The translations under genes were made by a program, and so were the position numbers. Below the pieces are notes generated by a model. The model made no database searches and was not told the DNA's origin. It saw only the letters and a list, made by a program, of their open reading frames with translations. DNA of 50,995 nt from contig QAIB01000016.1 in NCBI GenBank assembly GCA_030418545.1, positions 1 to 50,995 of the forward strand, in the 5' to 3' direction. This document shows, piece after piece, positions 34,960 to 50,995 of this stretch; the first letter of the stretch is position 1; every line of letters begins with the position of its first letter. Source of the DNA: Xenophilus aerolatus (GTDB lineage Bacteria; Pseudomonadota; Gammaproteobacteria; Burkholderiales; Burkholderiaceae_C).

Positions 34960-35618
34960 CGCAGCTTCTCCACCGGCAGCTTGGCCGTGCGTTCGACCGA
35001 GACGTTCCAGTCGGACTGGCCGACCAGCCCGATCTGGAAGGGTCGGGGCAGTTGCGAGGTGTCGAGGCGGAAGCGGAAGACCACCGTCTGCGGGCTGTCG
35101 TCGGGAATCTCCGATGCATCGCCCATGCGCAGGCGGCCGATGCGACGCACGGCGTCCAGGGCTTCGTCCAGCGTGTCGAAGTTCTGGTTGAGCGTGATGC
35201 CGGCCACGGCGGTGGTGATCGGGAAGGGCGAGACGGCGAGCCGCCAGCGCCGCGTGAGCGGCTGGTACGTGAGGCGCATGTGCCGTGCCACCTGGGCGAT
35301 CTTCTGATCGGTCCAGTACCAGCGCTCGCGGTAGAGCTCGGCCTCGGCGACGAAGTGGATGGCGATGCCCTTGTCGAGCACCTCGAGCACCGAGGGCGGC
35401 AGTTCGAACTTCACCGCGGCACTGAGGAACACGCCGTCGTCACCGCGCTCCAGGCGCAGTTGCGTGACTTCGGCGGCGCGCGCCTGGGCCTGTGCCCGCA
35501 GCGGCAGCAGCACGAGCACCAGCGCCAGCATCCACAGGGCGGCCAGCCACAGGCGGCCCGGCCGCCGCTCAGCGGGGCCGCTTTTCCAGCAGGGCGTAGA
35601 AGAAGCCGTCGTGCTCAC
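34956..35618 (-). CDS. DUF4390 family exported protein
   Basis: The protein has about 220 residues. After a hydrophobic signal segment (LWMLALVLVLLPLRAQAQA) the mature part is beta-rich: LRLERGDDGVFLSAAVKFELP, AIHFVAEAELYRERWYW, MRLTYQPLTRRWRLAVS. This matches the DUF4390 family found between rsmB and ntrY in Burkholderiales. Function is unknown; co-location suggests a periplasmic partner of the NtrY-like sensor. The start is uncertain. GTG 35618 has GGAG about 9 nt upstream and adds a basic n-region (RRPGR), but it overlaps rsmB by 50 nt. ATG 35531 gives a shorter form without charge in the n-region. The stop overlaps the ntrY-like start. Confidence 0.75.
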   Translation of the reverse strand: MSTTASSTPCWKSGPAERRPGRLWLAALWMLALVLVLLPLRAQAQARAAEVTQLRLERGDDGVFLSAAVKFELPPSVLEVLDKGIAIHFVAEAELYRERWYWTDQKIAQVARHMRLTYQPLTRRWRLAVSPFPITTAVAGITLNQNFDTLDEALDAVRRIGRLRMGDASEIPDDSPQTVVFRFRLDTSQLPRPFQIGLVGQSDWNVSVERTAKLPVEKLR

Positions 35619-36891
35619 CCAGGTCATTCTCCAGGAGCCCGCGGGGGCCCGCCCCGCTTTGGGGCAGCAAATGGCCGGGCGACGGGAGCAATCGAGCATC
35701 GGTGTTGTGTGCAAGAAACGCATCGATCTGCCCGCTGCCTTCCTCGCGGAAGACAGAACAGGTGCAGTACAGAAGGCGGCCGCCGGGCCGCACGAGCGGC
35801 CACAGCGCGGCCAGCAGCATGGCCTGCTGCAGGGCCAGCTGCTCGATGTCGCTCTCCCGTCGCAGCCAGCGCACGTCGGGATGGCGGCGCACGATGCCGG
35901 AGGCCGTGCAGGGCGCATCGAGCAGGATGCCGTCGTAGGGCTGCCCGTCCCACCATTCGGCGGGGCGCGAGGCGTCGGCCACCCGCACGTCGGCGGACAG
36001 GCCCAGCCGGGCCAGGGTGTCGTCGATGCGGCGGCTGCGTACGGCGTCGACCTCGAGCGCCGTCACGGCGATGCGATCGCCGCCGCACTCGAGCAGGTGG
36101 GCCGTCTTTCCACCTGGGGCCGCGCAGGCGTCGAGCACCCGCAGCGGACCGGCGCCGGGCGCCGCCAGGCGCTCCAGAAGCAGCGGGGCGGCCAGCTGGG
36201 CCGCCGCATCCTGGACGGAGAACTCCCCCGCTTCGAAGCCGGGCAGCTGCTGCACCGGCCGGGCCCGGTCCAGCTCGAGCCCCGTCCGGGCCACCTTCCT
36301 CGCTCCCAAATTGATAGCTGCAAGCGCAGGCAGGTATTGGGCCACCGATGTTTTTGATGCATTGATCCGCAGCGTCAGCGGCGCGGCGGTGTTGTCGGCT
36401 TCCAGCACCCGCTGCCACGCCTGCGGATGAGCTCGGCGCAAGCGCTCGATCCACCAGCGGGGGTGGTTCCACTGCGCCACGGGCTCGCGGTCGGTGGCCT
36501 CCACCAGCTCGTCGCGCTCGCGCAGGAAGCGGCGCAGGCAGGCATTGATGAAGCTGGCCTGGGCGCGGGTGCCGGGCTGGCGCTTGGCGGCCTCCACGGT
36601 CTGGTCGACCAGCGTGAAGGGTTCGTAGGGGGCGCGCGCCGCATCCCAGCCCAGGGCCAGGGCGGTGCACAGCAGCGCGTCGGCGGCCGGCGGCGGGGTG
36701 CGCTTGGCCAGGTGCCGGCGCAGGGCCTCGCCACGGCCGAGCCAGCGCAGGGCGTGAAAGAGCAGGGCCTGCACGCCGGGGCGCAGCTCGGGGTCGACGG
36801 CGTCGAGCGCCACACTGCCGGAGGTGCCGGCGCGGATGGCCGCGAGGGCGCCGGCCACCTGCTGCAGCTGGCGCCACAGCGCCGGCGCCAT
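35569..36891 (-). CDS. rsmB: 16S rRNA (cytosine-967) C5-methyltransferase
   Basis: The 440-residue protein has an N-terminal NusB-like RNA-binding part (FINACLRRFLRERDEL) and a C-terminal SAM methyltransferase. S-adenosylmethionine-site motifs are VLDACAAPGGKTAHLLE and EVDAVRSRRIDDTL. The catalytic Cys residues lie in LLDAPCTASGIVRRHPD and LLYCTCSVFREE. It methylates C967 of 16S rRNA. I chose ATG 36891, where the conserved N-terminus begins. The segment LPALAAINLGAR is encoded by DNA (36301-36330) that resembles one arm of the dispersed palindromic element. It heads the rsmB-DUF4390-ntrY-ntrX operon. Confidence 0.92.
   Translation of the reverse strand: MAPALWRQLQQVAGALAAIRAGTSGSVALDAVDPELRPGVQALLFHALRWLGRGEALRRHLAKRTPPPAADALLCTALALGWDAARAPYEPFTLVDQTVEAAKRQPGTRAQASFINACLRRFLRERDELVEATDREPVAQWNHPRWWIERLRRAHPQAWQRVLEADNTAAPLTLRINASKTSVAQYLPALAAINLGARKVARTGLELDRARPVQQLPGFEAGEFSVQDAAAQLAAPLLLERLAAPGAGPLRVLDACAAPGGKTAHLLECGGDRIAVTALEVDAVRSRRIDDTLARLGLSADVRVADASRPAEWWDGQPYDGILLDAPCTASGIVRRHPDVRWLRRESDIEQLALQQAMLLAALWPLVRPGGRLLYCTCSVFREEGSGQIDAFLAHNTDARLLPSPGHLLPQSGAGPRGLLENDLGEHDGFFYALLEKRPR
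36301..36330 (-). repeat. Partial palindromic-element arm inside rsmB
   Basis: The stretch around TTGATAGCTGCAAGCGCAGG matches the GATAGC-TGC-AAGCGC part of the dispersed element in reverse orientation. It encodes LPALAAIN in a variable region of RsmB between the NusB-like and methyltransferase domains. The partner arm is degenerate, so the assignment is tentative. Confidence 0.4.
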
Positions 36892-36976
36892 CGGGGAATG
36901 GGAAGGCGGCGCGTCGCTGCCGGAGAGGAAAGGGTCGGGCAAGGTCAGGGGATGGTAAGGGGTCGTGCCGGGGCAT

Positions 36977-37582
36977 TCAGACCAGCGGCGCCGCCGCCCT
37001 GAGCCGGAAGGCCCAGGCCACGAAGACGGCGGGAAACTGGCGAATCGCCGCGTTGTACTGGAGCACGGCGGCATTGAATTGCGCCCGTGTGATCTCGACC
37101 AGCGCCGAAGGTTCGGGCCAGGCCATGGGCACGGAGGGTGCCGGCGATGCGCCGGTACTGCTCTCGCGCGGACCGAGCAGGCTGGCCGGCCGCGACAGCG
37201 TGCCGTCCGCCTCGAAGCTCACCAGTTCGTCGGGGTGCACGCGTTCCCAGGCCGCCAGAAGCACGCGCAGCGCGGTGGCCAGTGCGCCCATGGCCGCCGG
37301 ATCGAGGGGTCTGGCGCGCGTGGCGCCGAGCACGGTGAGGGCCTGGCCGGCCGCCGCCTGCAAGGCGGTATCGGCCGCCCGCGGGGGCTCGCCCCTTTCG
37401 GCTGGGGCCTCGAGCGATGCCTGGACGAAGTCCAGTTGCCGGATCAGCAGCGCGTCGAGCGCGCCGTAGGCCTGCAGCGCTGCCGAGCGCAGCCGCACCA
37501 GCCGGTTGTGCGCCCCGACGAACCAGAACAGCGCCACGGCCGCCGCCGCCCAGTTCAGCAGTGAATGGCTGAGCCAGCTCAT
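36977..37582 (-). CDS. LemA-like membrane protein
   Basis: The 201-residue protein has one N-terminal hydrophobic helix (LLNWAAAAVALFWFVGAHN) followed by a helical, cytoplasm- or periplasm-facing domain. The C-terminal ITRAQFNAAVLQYNAAIRQFPAVFVAWAFRLR carries the YN-x3-FP pattern that marks LemA family proteins. The function of LemA is not established. ATG 37582 has GGGAG 5 nt upstream. It lies 85 nt upstream of rsmB on the same strand and after the rpoC terminator. Confidence 0.8.
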   Translation of the reverse strand: MSWLSHSLLNWAAAAVALFWFVGAHNRLVRLRSAALQAYGALDALLIRQLDFVQASLEAPAERGEPPRAADTALQAAAGQALTVLGATRARPLDPAAMGALATALRVLLAAWERVHPDELVSFEADGTLSRPASLLGPRESSTGASPAPSVPMAWPEPSALVEITRAQFNAAVLQYNAAIRQFPAVFVAWAFRLRAAAPLV

Positions 37583-37621
37583 GGAGGGCTCCCGCGGCTG
37601 CACCGGGTGGCAGCCACGACG

Positions 37622-37656
37622 AAAAACGCCCCCCTTCCCGGGCGGGAAGGGGGGCG
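37622..37656 (-). terminator. Intrinsic terminator of the rpoBC operon
   Basis: A perfect 13-bp stem (37627-37639 with 37644-37656), 4-nt loop, G/C only at the base and followed on the minus strand by TTTTT. It lies 49 nt after the rpoC stop and is a textbook Rho-independent terminator. Confidence 0.92.
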
Positions 37657-37704
37657 CTGGGGGCCGGTCATGGCCATGCGGGCGTCAACGACGACGCAGG
37701 ACGA

Positions 37705-41943
<4,239 letters not shown>

Positions 41944-41967
41944 AAGACTCTTTCCTCTTCTTCCTGA

Positions 41968-46092
<4,125 letters not shown>

Positions 46093-46388
46093 GAGAGCTC
46101 CGGGGCTTGAGGTCATCAGCGACTGGGGTCAGGCGCGCGGGGCGGCGTTCCTGCTTGGCGGCTGGCCACTACCAGCGATGGCGGACGGCGATGCATTGCA
46201 CATCGCCCGAACCAAGGGGTCTTCTGTAGTCGGGGTCAGAAGACACTCGAAAGCCGTATTTTCCTGGGCTTCCCATCGACCTGCGGGTCGCGGGGAAATC
46301 GGCGAAAAGCCGGTTTTCGGGTGCGCTCTGAAAGCGGCAAAGGCTGGAAGGCCCTTTCGGGCACTTCCAGCCTCGCAAGAGGGCTGAA
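46093..46388 (-). promoter_or_regulatory. rplL-rpoB intergenic region with attenuator hairpin
   Basis: The 296-bp gap has a strong hairpin directly behind rplL: GGCTGGAAG/CTTCCAGCC (46342-46350 with 46364-46372), extended by GCCC/GGGC with one bulge. A second perfect stem, GTCTTCTG/CAGAAGAC (46219-46226 with 46237-46244), lies nearer rpoB. The position matches the partial terminator/processing site that adjusts rpoBC expression relative to L10-L7/L12 in other proteobacteria. No gene is seen. Confidence 0.65.
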
Positions 46389-46766
<378 letters not shown>

Positions 46767-46817
46767 TTTGATTTCCTAAAACAGATTGGGTTGGTTGCCG
46801 CGAAATCCAGCGATGGA

Positions 46818-47348
46818 TCAGGCCGCGGCGGCTTCGGCTTCGGCTGCAGGTTCTGCAGCGCCTTCGCCCTTCTTGGCGGCCAGCGCGCCCAGCACCACGG
46901 CCGTGCGCGAGATCGGGGACATCAGCAGGCCGCACAGTTGGGCCAGCAGGACTTCCTTCGAAGGGATGTTCGCCAGTTGCTTCACGCCCTCGACATCCAG
47001 GGCCTTGCCACCGAAAGCGCCACCGCGGATGACCAACTTGTCGTTGGTCTTCGCGAAATCGGCCACCACCTTCGCGGCGGCCACGGCGTCTTCGGAGAAG
47101 CCATAGATCAGCGGGCCGGTCATCTGGTCACCGACGACTTCGAATGCGCTGCCTGCCACGGCGCGGCGGGCCAGCGTGTTCTTCAGAACACTCAGGCTCA
47201 CACCCTTCGCACGGGCTTCGTTGCGCAGACGGGTCATGTCGGCGACCGTGATGCCACGGTATTCCGCCATCACGAGCGTTTGAGCTTTAGCGGCGAGGCC
47301 GGTCACTTCGGAAATGACCGCTTCTTTCTCACTGCGATTCAGACTCAA
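46818..47348 (-). CDS. rplJ: 50S ribosomal protein L10
   Basis: The 176-residue protein starts [20 protein letters not shown] and has the usual L10 segments [17 protein letters not shown] and [12 protein letters not shown]. The C-terminal Ala/Glu-rich tail binds L7/L12. The start codon is TTG (47348), supported by AAGGAG 6 nt upstream and by the conserved N-terminus; there is no better ATG. L10 with L7/L12 is expected to repress its own mRNA through the leader just upstream. Confidence 0.97.
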   Translation of the reverse strand: MSLNRSEKEAVISEVTGLAAKAQTLVMAEYRGITVADMTRLRNEARAKGVSLSVLKNTLARRAVAGSAFEVVGDQMTGPLIYGFSEDAVAAAKVVADFAKTNDKLVIRGGAFGGKALDVEGVKQLANIPSKEVLLAQLCGLLMSPISRTAVVLGALAAKKGEGAAEPAAEAEAAAA

Positions 47349-47618
47349 GGTCTACTCCTTTTCAATGCCGCCGGGTGCGGGGTGCGCCCGGCAGCGCCTT
47401 CATGCAGCGACCAACTGTTTCGGAAACGAGATTCCTTGCAGTGGGGTCGCCATCTGCGCTGGCCGGCCCTTCGTCGAGAGACTCCGGACCCATTAAGGAC
47501 GGCAGGCCGTCCACCAGCGGTCTTGGATGGCCCGGTGCGGAGAACCGCACCGACCCACCACATCTGCCGCCACCCTCGCGCGAGGCGAGGCCGGCGGCAA
47601 ATCACTTTCAGCCCTGGA
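47349..47618 (-). promoter_or_regulatory. L10 (rplJL) leader RNA region
   Basis: The gap between rplA and rplJ holds the conserved L10-leader core AAGACCGCTGGTGG followed by CCTTAATGGG (RNA sense, about 47495-47530). A 7-bp hairpin precedes it, GGTGCGG/CCGCACC (47534-47540 with 47545-47551). This is the structure bound by L10(L7/L12)4 to repress rplJL translation in other bacteria. Directly behind rplA a further stem, TGCCGCC/GGCGGCA (47565-47571 with 47593-47599), may weaken read-through from rplKA. Confidence 0.8.
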
Positions 47619-48317
47619 TCAGGACTGGGCGATGGACTGGGTGTCCACGCGGACGCCCACACCCATCGTCGAGGACACGGCCACCTTGCGCAGGTAGACG
47701 CCCTTGCTCGAGGCCGGCTTGGCCTTGACCAGTGCATCGATCAGCGCGGCGAGGTTGCCCTGCAGCTTGTCGGTGTCGAACGAACGACGGCCGATCGTGC
47801 CGTGGATGATCCCGGCCTTGTCGACGCGGAACTGCACCTGGCCGGCCTTGGCGTTCTTCACGGCCTGGGCGACGTCGGGCGTCACCGTGCCGACCTTGGG
47901 GTTCGGCATCAGGCCGCGCGGGCCGAGGATCTGGCCCAGCGTACCGACGACGCGCATCGCGTCGGGGGCGGCGATCACCACGTCGAAGGGCATGTCGCCC
48001 GCCTTCACCTGGGCAGCCAGGTCGTCCATGCCGACGATGTCGGCGCCGGCGGCCTTGGCTTCCTCGGCCTTGGCACCCTGGGCGAACACGGCCACGCGCT
48101 TGGTCTTGCCGGTGCCGTTCGGCATCACGACGGCGCCACGCACCACCTGGTCGGACTTCTTGGCGTCGATGCCGAGCTGCACGGCCACGTCGATGGACTC
48201 ATCGAACTTGGCGGTGGCGGCTTCCTTGACGAGCGCGATGGCATCGTTCAGCGGGTACAGCTTGGTCGTGTCGACCTTGCCCTGCAGCGACTTGGCTTTC
48301 TTGGTCAGCTTGGCCAT
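47619..48317 (-). CDS. rplA: 50S ribosomal protein L1
   Basis: The 232-residue protein is standard L1: [15 protein letters not shown] at the start, [39 protein letters not shown] and [19 protein letters not shown] at the end. L1 also represses its own rplKA message in other bacteria. ATG 48317 gives the conserved start. It begins 1 nt after the rplK stop, so translation is coupled. Confidence 0.98.
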   Translation of the reverse strand: MAKLTKKAKSLQGKVDTTKLYPLNDAIALVKEAATAKFDESIDVAVQLGIDAKKSDQVVRGAVVMPNGTGKTKRVAVFAQGAKAEEAKAAGADIVGMDDLAAQVKAGDMPFDVVIAAPDAMRVVGTLGQILGPRGLMPNPKVGTVTPDVAQAVKNAKAGQVQFRVDKAGIIHGTIGRRSFDTDKLQGNLAALIDALVKAKPASSKGVYLRKVAVSSTMGVGVRVDTQSIAQS

Positions 48318-48318
48318 C

Positions 48319-48750
48319 TCACACGCCCTCCACGTTGACACCCATCGAACGGGCCGAGCCGGCGATGGTGCGAACCGCTGCGTCCAGATCGGCAGCGGTC
48401 AGGTCCTTCATCTTGGCCTTGGCGATGTCCTCGAGCTGGGCGCGGGTGATCTTGCCGACCTTGTCGGTGTGCGGCTTGGCCGAGCCCTTGTCGAGCTTGA
48501 TGGCCTTCTTGATCAGCGTCGTCGCCGGGGGCGTCTTGATGATGAAGGTGAAGCTCTTGTCCGCGAAGGCGGTGATCACCACCGGCAGCGGCAGACCGGG
48601 CTCGACGCCCTGGGTCTGGGCGTTGAACGCCTTGCAGAACTCCATGATGTTCAGACCGCGCTGGCCCAGAGCGGGACCGATCGGCGGCGACGGATTGGCT
48701 TTACCAGCCGGCACTTGCAGCTTGATGAAGCCGACGATTTTCTTCGCCAT
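48319..48750 (-). CDS. rplK: 50S ribosomal protein L11
   Basis: The 143-residue protein is a standard L11, with the N-terminal [27 protein letters not shown] involved in the GTPase centre and thiostrepton site, and the RNA-binding C-terminal domain [20 protein letters not shown] 48750 has an AA[11 protein letters not shown]hine-Dalgarno region. It is the first gene of rplKA. Confidence 0.98.
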   Translation of the reverse strand: MAKKIVGFIKLQVPAGKANPSPPIGPALGQRGLNIMEFCKAFNAQTQGVEPGLPLPVVITAFADKSFTFIIKTPPATTLIKKAIKLDKGSAKPHTDKVGKITRAQLEDIAKAKMKDLTAADLDAAVRTIAGSARSMGVNVEGV

Positions 48751-48858
48751 GCTTTTCTCCTTGCGGGTATTGACGCTGGGCACACAGGCCGCAGCTCCCC
48801 GGGGTTATCGACTCTTTGCTTCCATGCACCTGCCGAGTCGGGAAAGCAGGCTCTTCAA

Positions 48859-48881
48859 GGACACGGCCTCACGCCGTGTGC
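48859..48881 (-). terminator. Hairpin between nusG and rplK
   Basis: Inverted repeat ACACGGC-N5-GCCGTGT (48861-48867 with 48873-48879), about 10 nt after the nusG stop. The following T-run is short, so it is a weak or partial terminator between secE-nusG and rplKA. Confidence 0.5.
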
Positions 48882-48888
48882 CCTCTGT

Positions 48889-49473
48889 TCAGGTCTTCTC
48901 GACTTCGGCGAAGCCCAGTTCGACCGGCGTCGCGCGGCCGAAGATCATCACGGACACGCGCACCTTGTTCTTCTCGTAGTTCACTTCCTCGACGGTGCCG
49001 TTGAAGTCCGTGAACGGGCCTTCCTTCACACGCACCAGTTCACCCACCATGAACTCGACCTTGTGGCGGGGCTTCTCGGTGCCCTGCTGCATCTGGTTCA
49101 CGATGTCCTCGACCTCCTTCTGGGAGATCGGCGCCGGCCGGTTCTTCGCACCGCCGACAAAGCCCGTGACTTTGTTGGTGTGCTTGACCAGATGCCAGCT
49201 CTCGTCGTCCATCACCATCTCGACCAGCACGTAGCCGGGGAAGAGGCGACGCTCGGTGGTGCGCTTCTGGCCGTTCTTGACGTCAACCACCTCTTCGCTC
49301 GGCACCAGGATGCGGCCGAACTTGCTCTGCATGCCGGCGCGGTTGATGCGCTCGGTGATGTTGCGCTCGACGGCCTTTTCCATGCCCGAGTACGCGTGCA
49401 CCACGTACCAGCGCAGGTCGGGATTGGCGGGAGCCGCCAGCGTCGTCGTCGTGTTGTCCACGGTGTCGTTCAT
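48889..49473 (-). CDS. nusG: Transcription elongation/antitermination factor NusG
   Basis: The 194-residue protein has the NGN domain ([37 protein letters not shown]) and a C-terminal KOW domain ([30 protein letters not shown]). A short acidic/Thr-rich leader (about 20 residues) precedes the core. It binds RNA polymerase and couples transcription to Rho or ribosomes. Its ATG overlaps the secE stop by one base (TGATG), so the two are coupled. Confidence 0.98.
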   Translation of the reverse strand: MNDTVDNTTTTLAAPANPDLRWYVVHAYSGMEKAVERNITERINRAGMQSKFGRILVPSEEVVDVKNGQKRTTERRLFPGYVLVEMVMDDESWHLVKHTNKVTGFVGGAKNRPAPISQKEVEDIVNQMQQGTEKPRHKVEFMVGELVRVKEGPFTDFNGTVEEVNYEKNKVRVSVMIFGRATPVELGFAEVEKT

Positions 49474-49856
49474 CACTTTCTCCAACCCAGCAGCAGGTCG
49501 TAGAACACCCACTCGACGGTCTTGTCGGTCAACCACAGGAAGATGGCCATGATCACCACGAAGCCGAACACGTAGGCCGTCATCTGGATCGACTCCTTGC
49601 GGGTCGGCCAGACGACCTTCTTCACCTCGCGCCAGGAGTCGCGGCCGAAACTCCACAGCCGACGCCCGTTCTCGGAACTGGCGAAGGCGCCCACGGCCGC
49701 AGCCAGACCGATCAGCAGCGCGCCCCACTGGACGAGCGCGCCCTGCCGGCTCAGCGCATAGAAAGCCGCGATGGCCGCCACCGCCAGAACGACGGCTGCA
49801 GCCAGCTTGGCCTTGTCGGCGCCGGTACTGACGGTTTCGATTTGAGAGGTGGCCAT
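49473..49856 (-). CDS. secE: Preprotein translocase subunit SecE
   Basis: The 127-residue protein has three membrane helices: two N-terminal ones ([36 protein letters not shown]) and the essential C-terminal one ([18 protein letters not shown]). The conserved amphipathic segment [16 protein letters not shown] lies before the last helix. It is part of SecYEG in the inner membrane. ATG 49856 fits the family start. The repeat cluster at 49921-50011 lies upstream. Confidence 0.97.
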   Translation of the reverse strand: MATSQIETVSTGADKAKLAAAVVLAVAAIAAFYALSRQGALVQWGALLIGLAAAVGAFASSENGRRLWSFGRDSWREVKKVVWPTRKESIQMTAYVFGFVVIMAIFLWLTDKTVEWVFYDLLLGWRK

Positions 49857-49920
49857 CTTGGGCGGTTTTCCTGCGGCCTCGCGGCCTTCACTGCGGGCGC
49901 CTGCTGGAGACGCCGAAGCC

Positions 49921-50011
49921 CGCCGGGTTACGGCGGGCTTTTGCATTCTTCGCCGGGTTACGGCGGGCTTTCTGCATTCTTCGCCGGGTTACGGCGGGCT
50001 TTGCTTTTTCT
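49921..50011. repeat. Three tandem 30-31-bp hairpin units between tRNA-Trp and secE
   Basis: The unit (CGCCGGGTTACGGCGGGCTT then a TTGCATTCTT-like tail) occurs at 49921-49950, 49951-49981 and from 49982 with a diverged tail. Each unit can form a CGCCG/CGGCG stem. The copy nearest secE can pair more extensively with the preceding AGCCCG. They lie in the transcript between tRNA-Trp and secE and may act as processing or partial termination signals. Confidence 0.8.
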
Positions 50012-50029
50012 TCTTCGCCACCTTTCAGG

Positions 50030-50105
50030 TGGCAGGGGCAGTAGGAATCGAACCTACAACCTTCGGTTTTGGAGACCGACGCTCTGCCAATTGAGCTATA
50101 CCCCT
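50030..50105 (-). tRNA. tRNA-Trp (CCA) with encoded CCA
   Basis: The 76-nt cloverleaf begins AGGGGTATAGCTCAATTGGC. The anticodon stem TCGGT/ACCGA encloses CTCCAAA, giving anticodon CCA. The T-arm GTAGG-TTCGATT-CCTAC and the 3' GCCA are encoded. The location between tuf and secE is the conserved one in proteobacteria. Confidence 0.97.
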
Positions 50106-50168
50106 ACGGCATCCATCGATCTGCAACGCCGCGTCACGCCGTCGCGCGACACGGTGCTGCAAACAGCA

Positions 50169-50995
50169 TCACTCGATGATCTTGGCCACGACGCCGGCGC
50201 CGACGGTGCGGCCGCCTTCGCGGATGGCAAAGCGCAGGCCTTCTTCCATGGCGATCGGCGCGATCAGCTTGACGGTGATCGACACGTTGTCACCCGGCAT
50301 GACCATTTCCTTGTCCTTGGGCAGCTCGATGGCGCCCGTGACGTCGGTCGTGCGGAAGTAGAACTGCGGACGGTAGTTGTTGAAGAACGGCGTGTGACGG
50401 CCACCTTCGTCCTTGCTCAGCACGTACACCTCGGCGGTGAAGTGCGTGTGCGGCTTGATCGAGCCGGGCTTGCACAGCACCTGGCCGCGCTCGACTTCTT
50501 CACGCTTCGTGCCGCGCAGCAGAATGCCCACGTTGTCACCGGCCTGGCCCTGGTCCAGCAGCTTGCGGAACATTTCCACGCCGGTGCAGGTGGTCTTGAC
50601 GGTCGGGCGGATGCCCACGATCTCGATTTCCTCGCCGACCTTGACCACACCACGCTCAACGCGGCCGGTCACCACCGTGCCGCGGCCCGAGATGGAGAAC
50701 ACGTCTTCCACCGGCATCAGGAAGGCACCGTCCACCGCGCGCTCGGGCGTGGGGATGTAGGTGTCCAACGCGTCGGCCAGCTTCATGATGGCTTCTTCGC
50801 CCAGCTTGCCCTTGTCGCCTTCCAGGGCCAGCTTGGCGCTGCCGTGGATGATGGGGGTGTCGTCGCCGGGGAATTCGTACTTGTCCAGCAGCTCGCGCAC
50901 TTCCATCTCGACCAGCTCGAGCAGCTCGGCGTCGTCGACCATGTCGCACTTGTTCAGGAACACGATGATGTAGGGCACGCCCACCTGGCGGGCCA
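50169..50995 (-). CDS. tuf: Elongation factor Tu (partial, 5' end beyond window)
   Basis: The last 275 codons of EF-Tu are present. They run from the GTP-binding NKCD motif ([16 protein letters not shown]) through domain 2 ([18 protein letters not shown]) to domain 3 ([21 protein letters not shown]) and the conserved end [17 protein letters not shown]. The P-loop and switch regions lie beyond the window edge. It delivers aminoacyl-tRNA to the ribosome. This is the copy next to tRNA-Trp; a second tuf usually occurs near rpsG-fusA. Confidence 0.97.
   Translation of the reverse strand, partial: ARQVGVPYIIVFLNKCDMVDDAELLELVEMEVRELLDKYEFPGDDTPIIHGSAKLALEGDKGKLGEEAIMKLADALDTYIPTPERAVDGAFLMPVEDVFSISGRGTVVTGRVERGVVKVGEEIEIVGIRPTVKTTCTGVEMFRKLLDQGQAGDNVGILLRGTKREEVERGQVLCKPGSIKPHTHFTAEVYVLSKDEGGRHTPFFNNYRPQFYFRTTDVTGAIELPKDKEMVMPGDNVSITVKLIAPIAMEEGLRFAIREGGRTVGAGVVAKIIE

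Noticed and set aside
49921-50011. CRISPR-like short repeats
   Set aside because: The units are directly adjacent with near-identical tails, so there are no unique spacers.

Overview
The window is a high-GC chromosomal segment from a betaproteobacterium, most likely Burkholderiales/Comamonadaceae (Variovorax/Acidovorax-like). Signs are the protein sequences, the rsmB-DUF4390-ntrY-ntrX arrangement, the layout of the tuf-tRNA-Trp-secE-nusG-rplKAJL-rpoBC block, and short palindromic repeats of a kind I associate with that family. No phage, integrase, transposase or CRISPR array is visible.

Layout. Positions 1-2814 hold the first 938 codons of an ESPR-type autotransporter (minus strand, 3' end outside the window). 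Positions 3068-4554 hold a histidine phosphatase, cutA and a small GIY-YIG-like protein. Positions 4554-9839 form a catabolic cluster: a LysR regulator divergent from a DUF3100-like membrane protein, an M20 amidohydrolase and L-serine deaminase. A 266-bp nested foldback element fills the gap in front of the deaminase. Positions 9942-14199 hold a KaiC-like two-domain ATPase, a hybrid histidine kinase directly behind it, a GlsB/YeaQ membrane protein, and a divergent YbhB/PEBP protein. Positions 14281-23151 hold a creatininase-family hydrolase, a sorbosone-dehydrogenase-like lipoprotein, an AlaX editing protein, a DsbD/ScsB-like reductase with a redoxin, a citrate-type MFS symporter and hemE. A low-GC gap with two consensus DnaA boxes precedes priA. 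Positions 25690-31661 hold small or envelope proteins, an AEC transporter, rep helicase, a lipoprotein and phospholipase A. Positions 31765-37582 hold tRNA-Phe, the ntrX/ntrY-like two-component pair, DUF4390, rsmB and a LemA-like protein. Positions 37627 to the end hold the core transcription/translation block rpoC-rpoB-rplL-rplJ-rplA-rplK-nusG-secE-tRNA-Trp-tuf, all on the minus strand, with an L10 leader and attenuator-like hairpins.

The main non-genic signal is a family of two-hairpin palindromic elements. Four good intergenic copies occur. One further copy supplies the signal peptide of a lipoprotein gene, and partial copies sit inside other coding regions. The most unusual single structure is the foldback element before sdaA. 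The most system-like gene set is the KaiC-like ATPase with its hybrid kinase.
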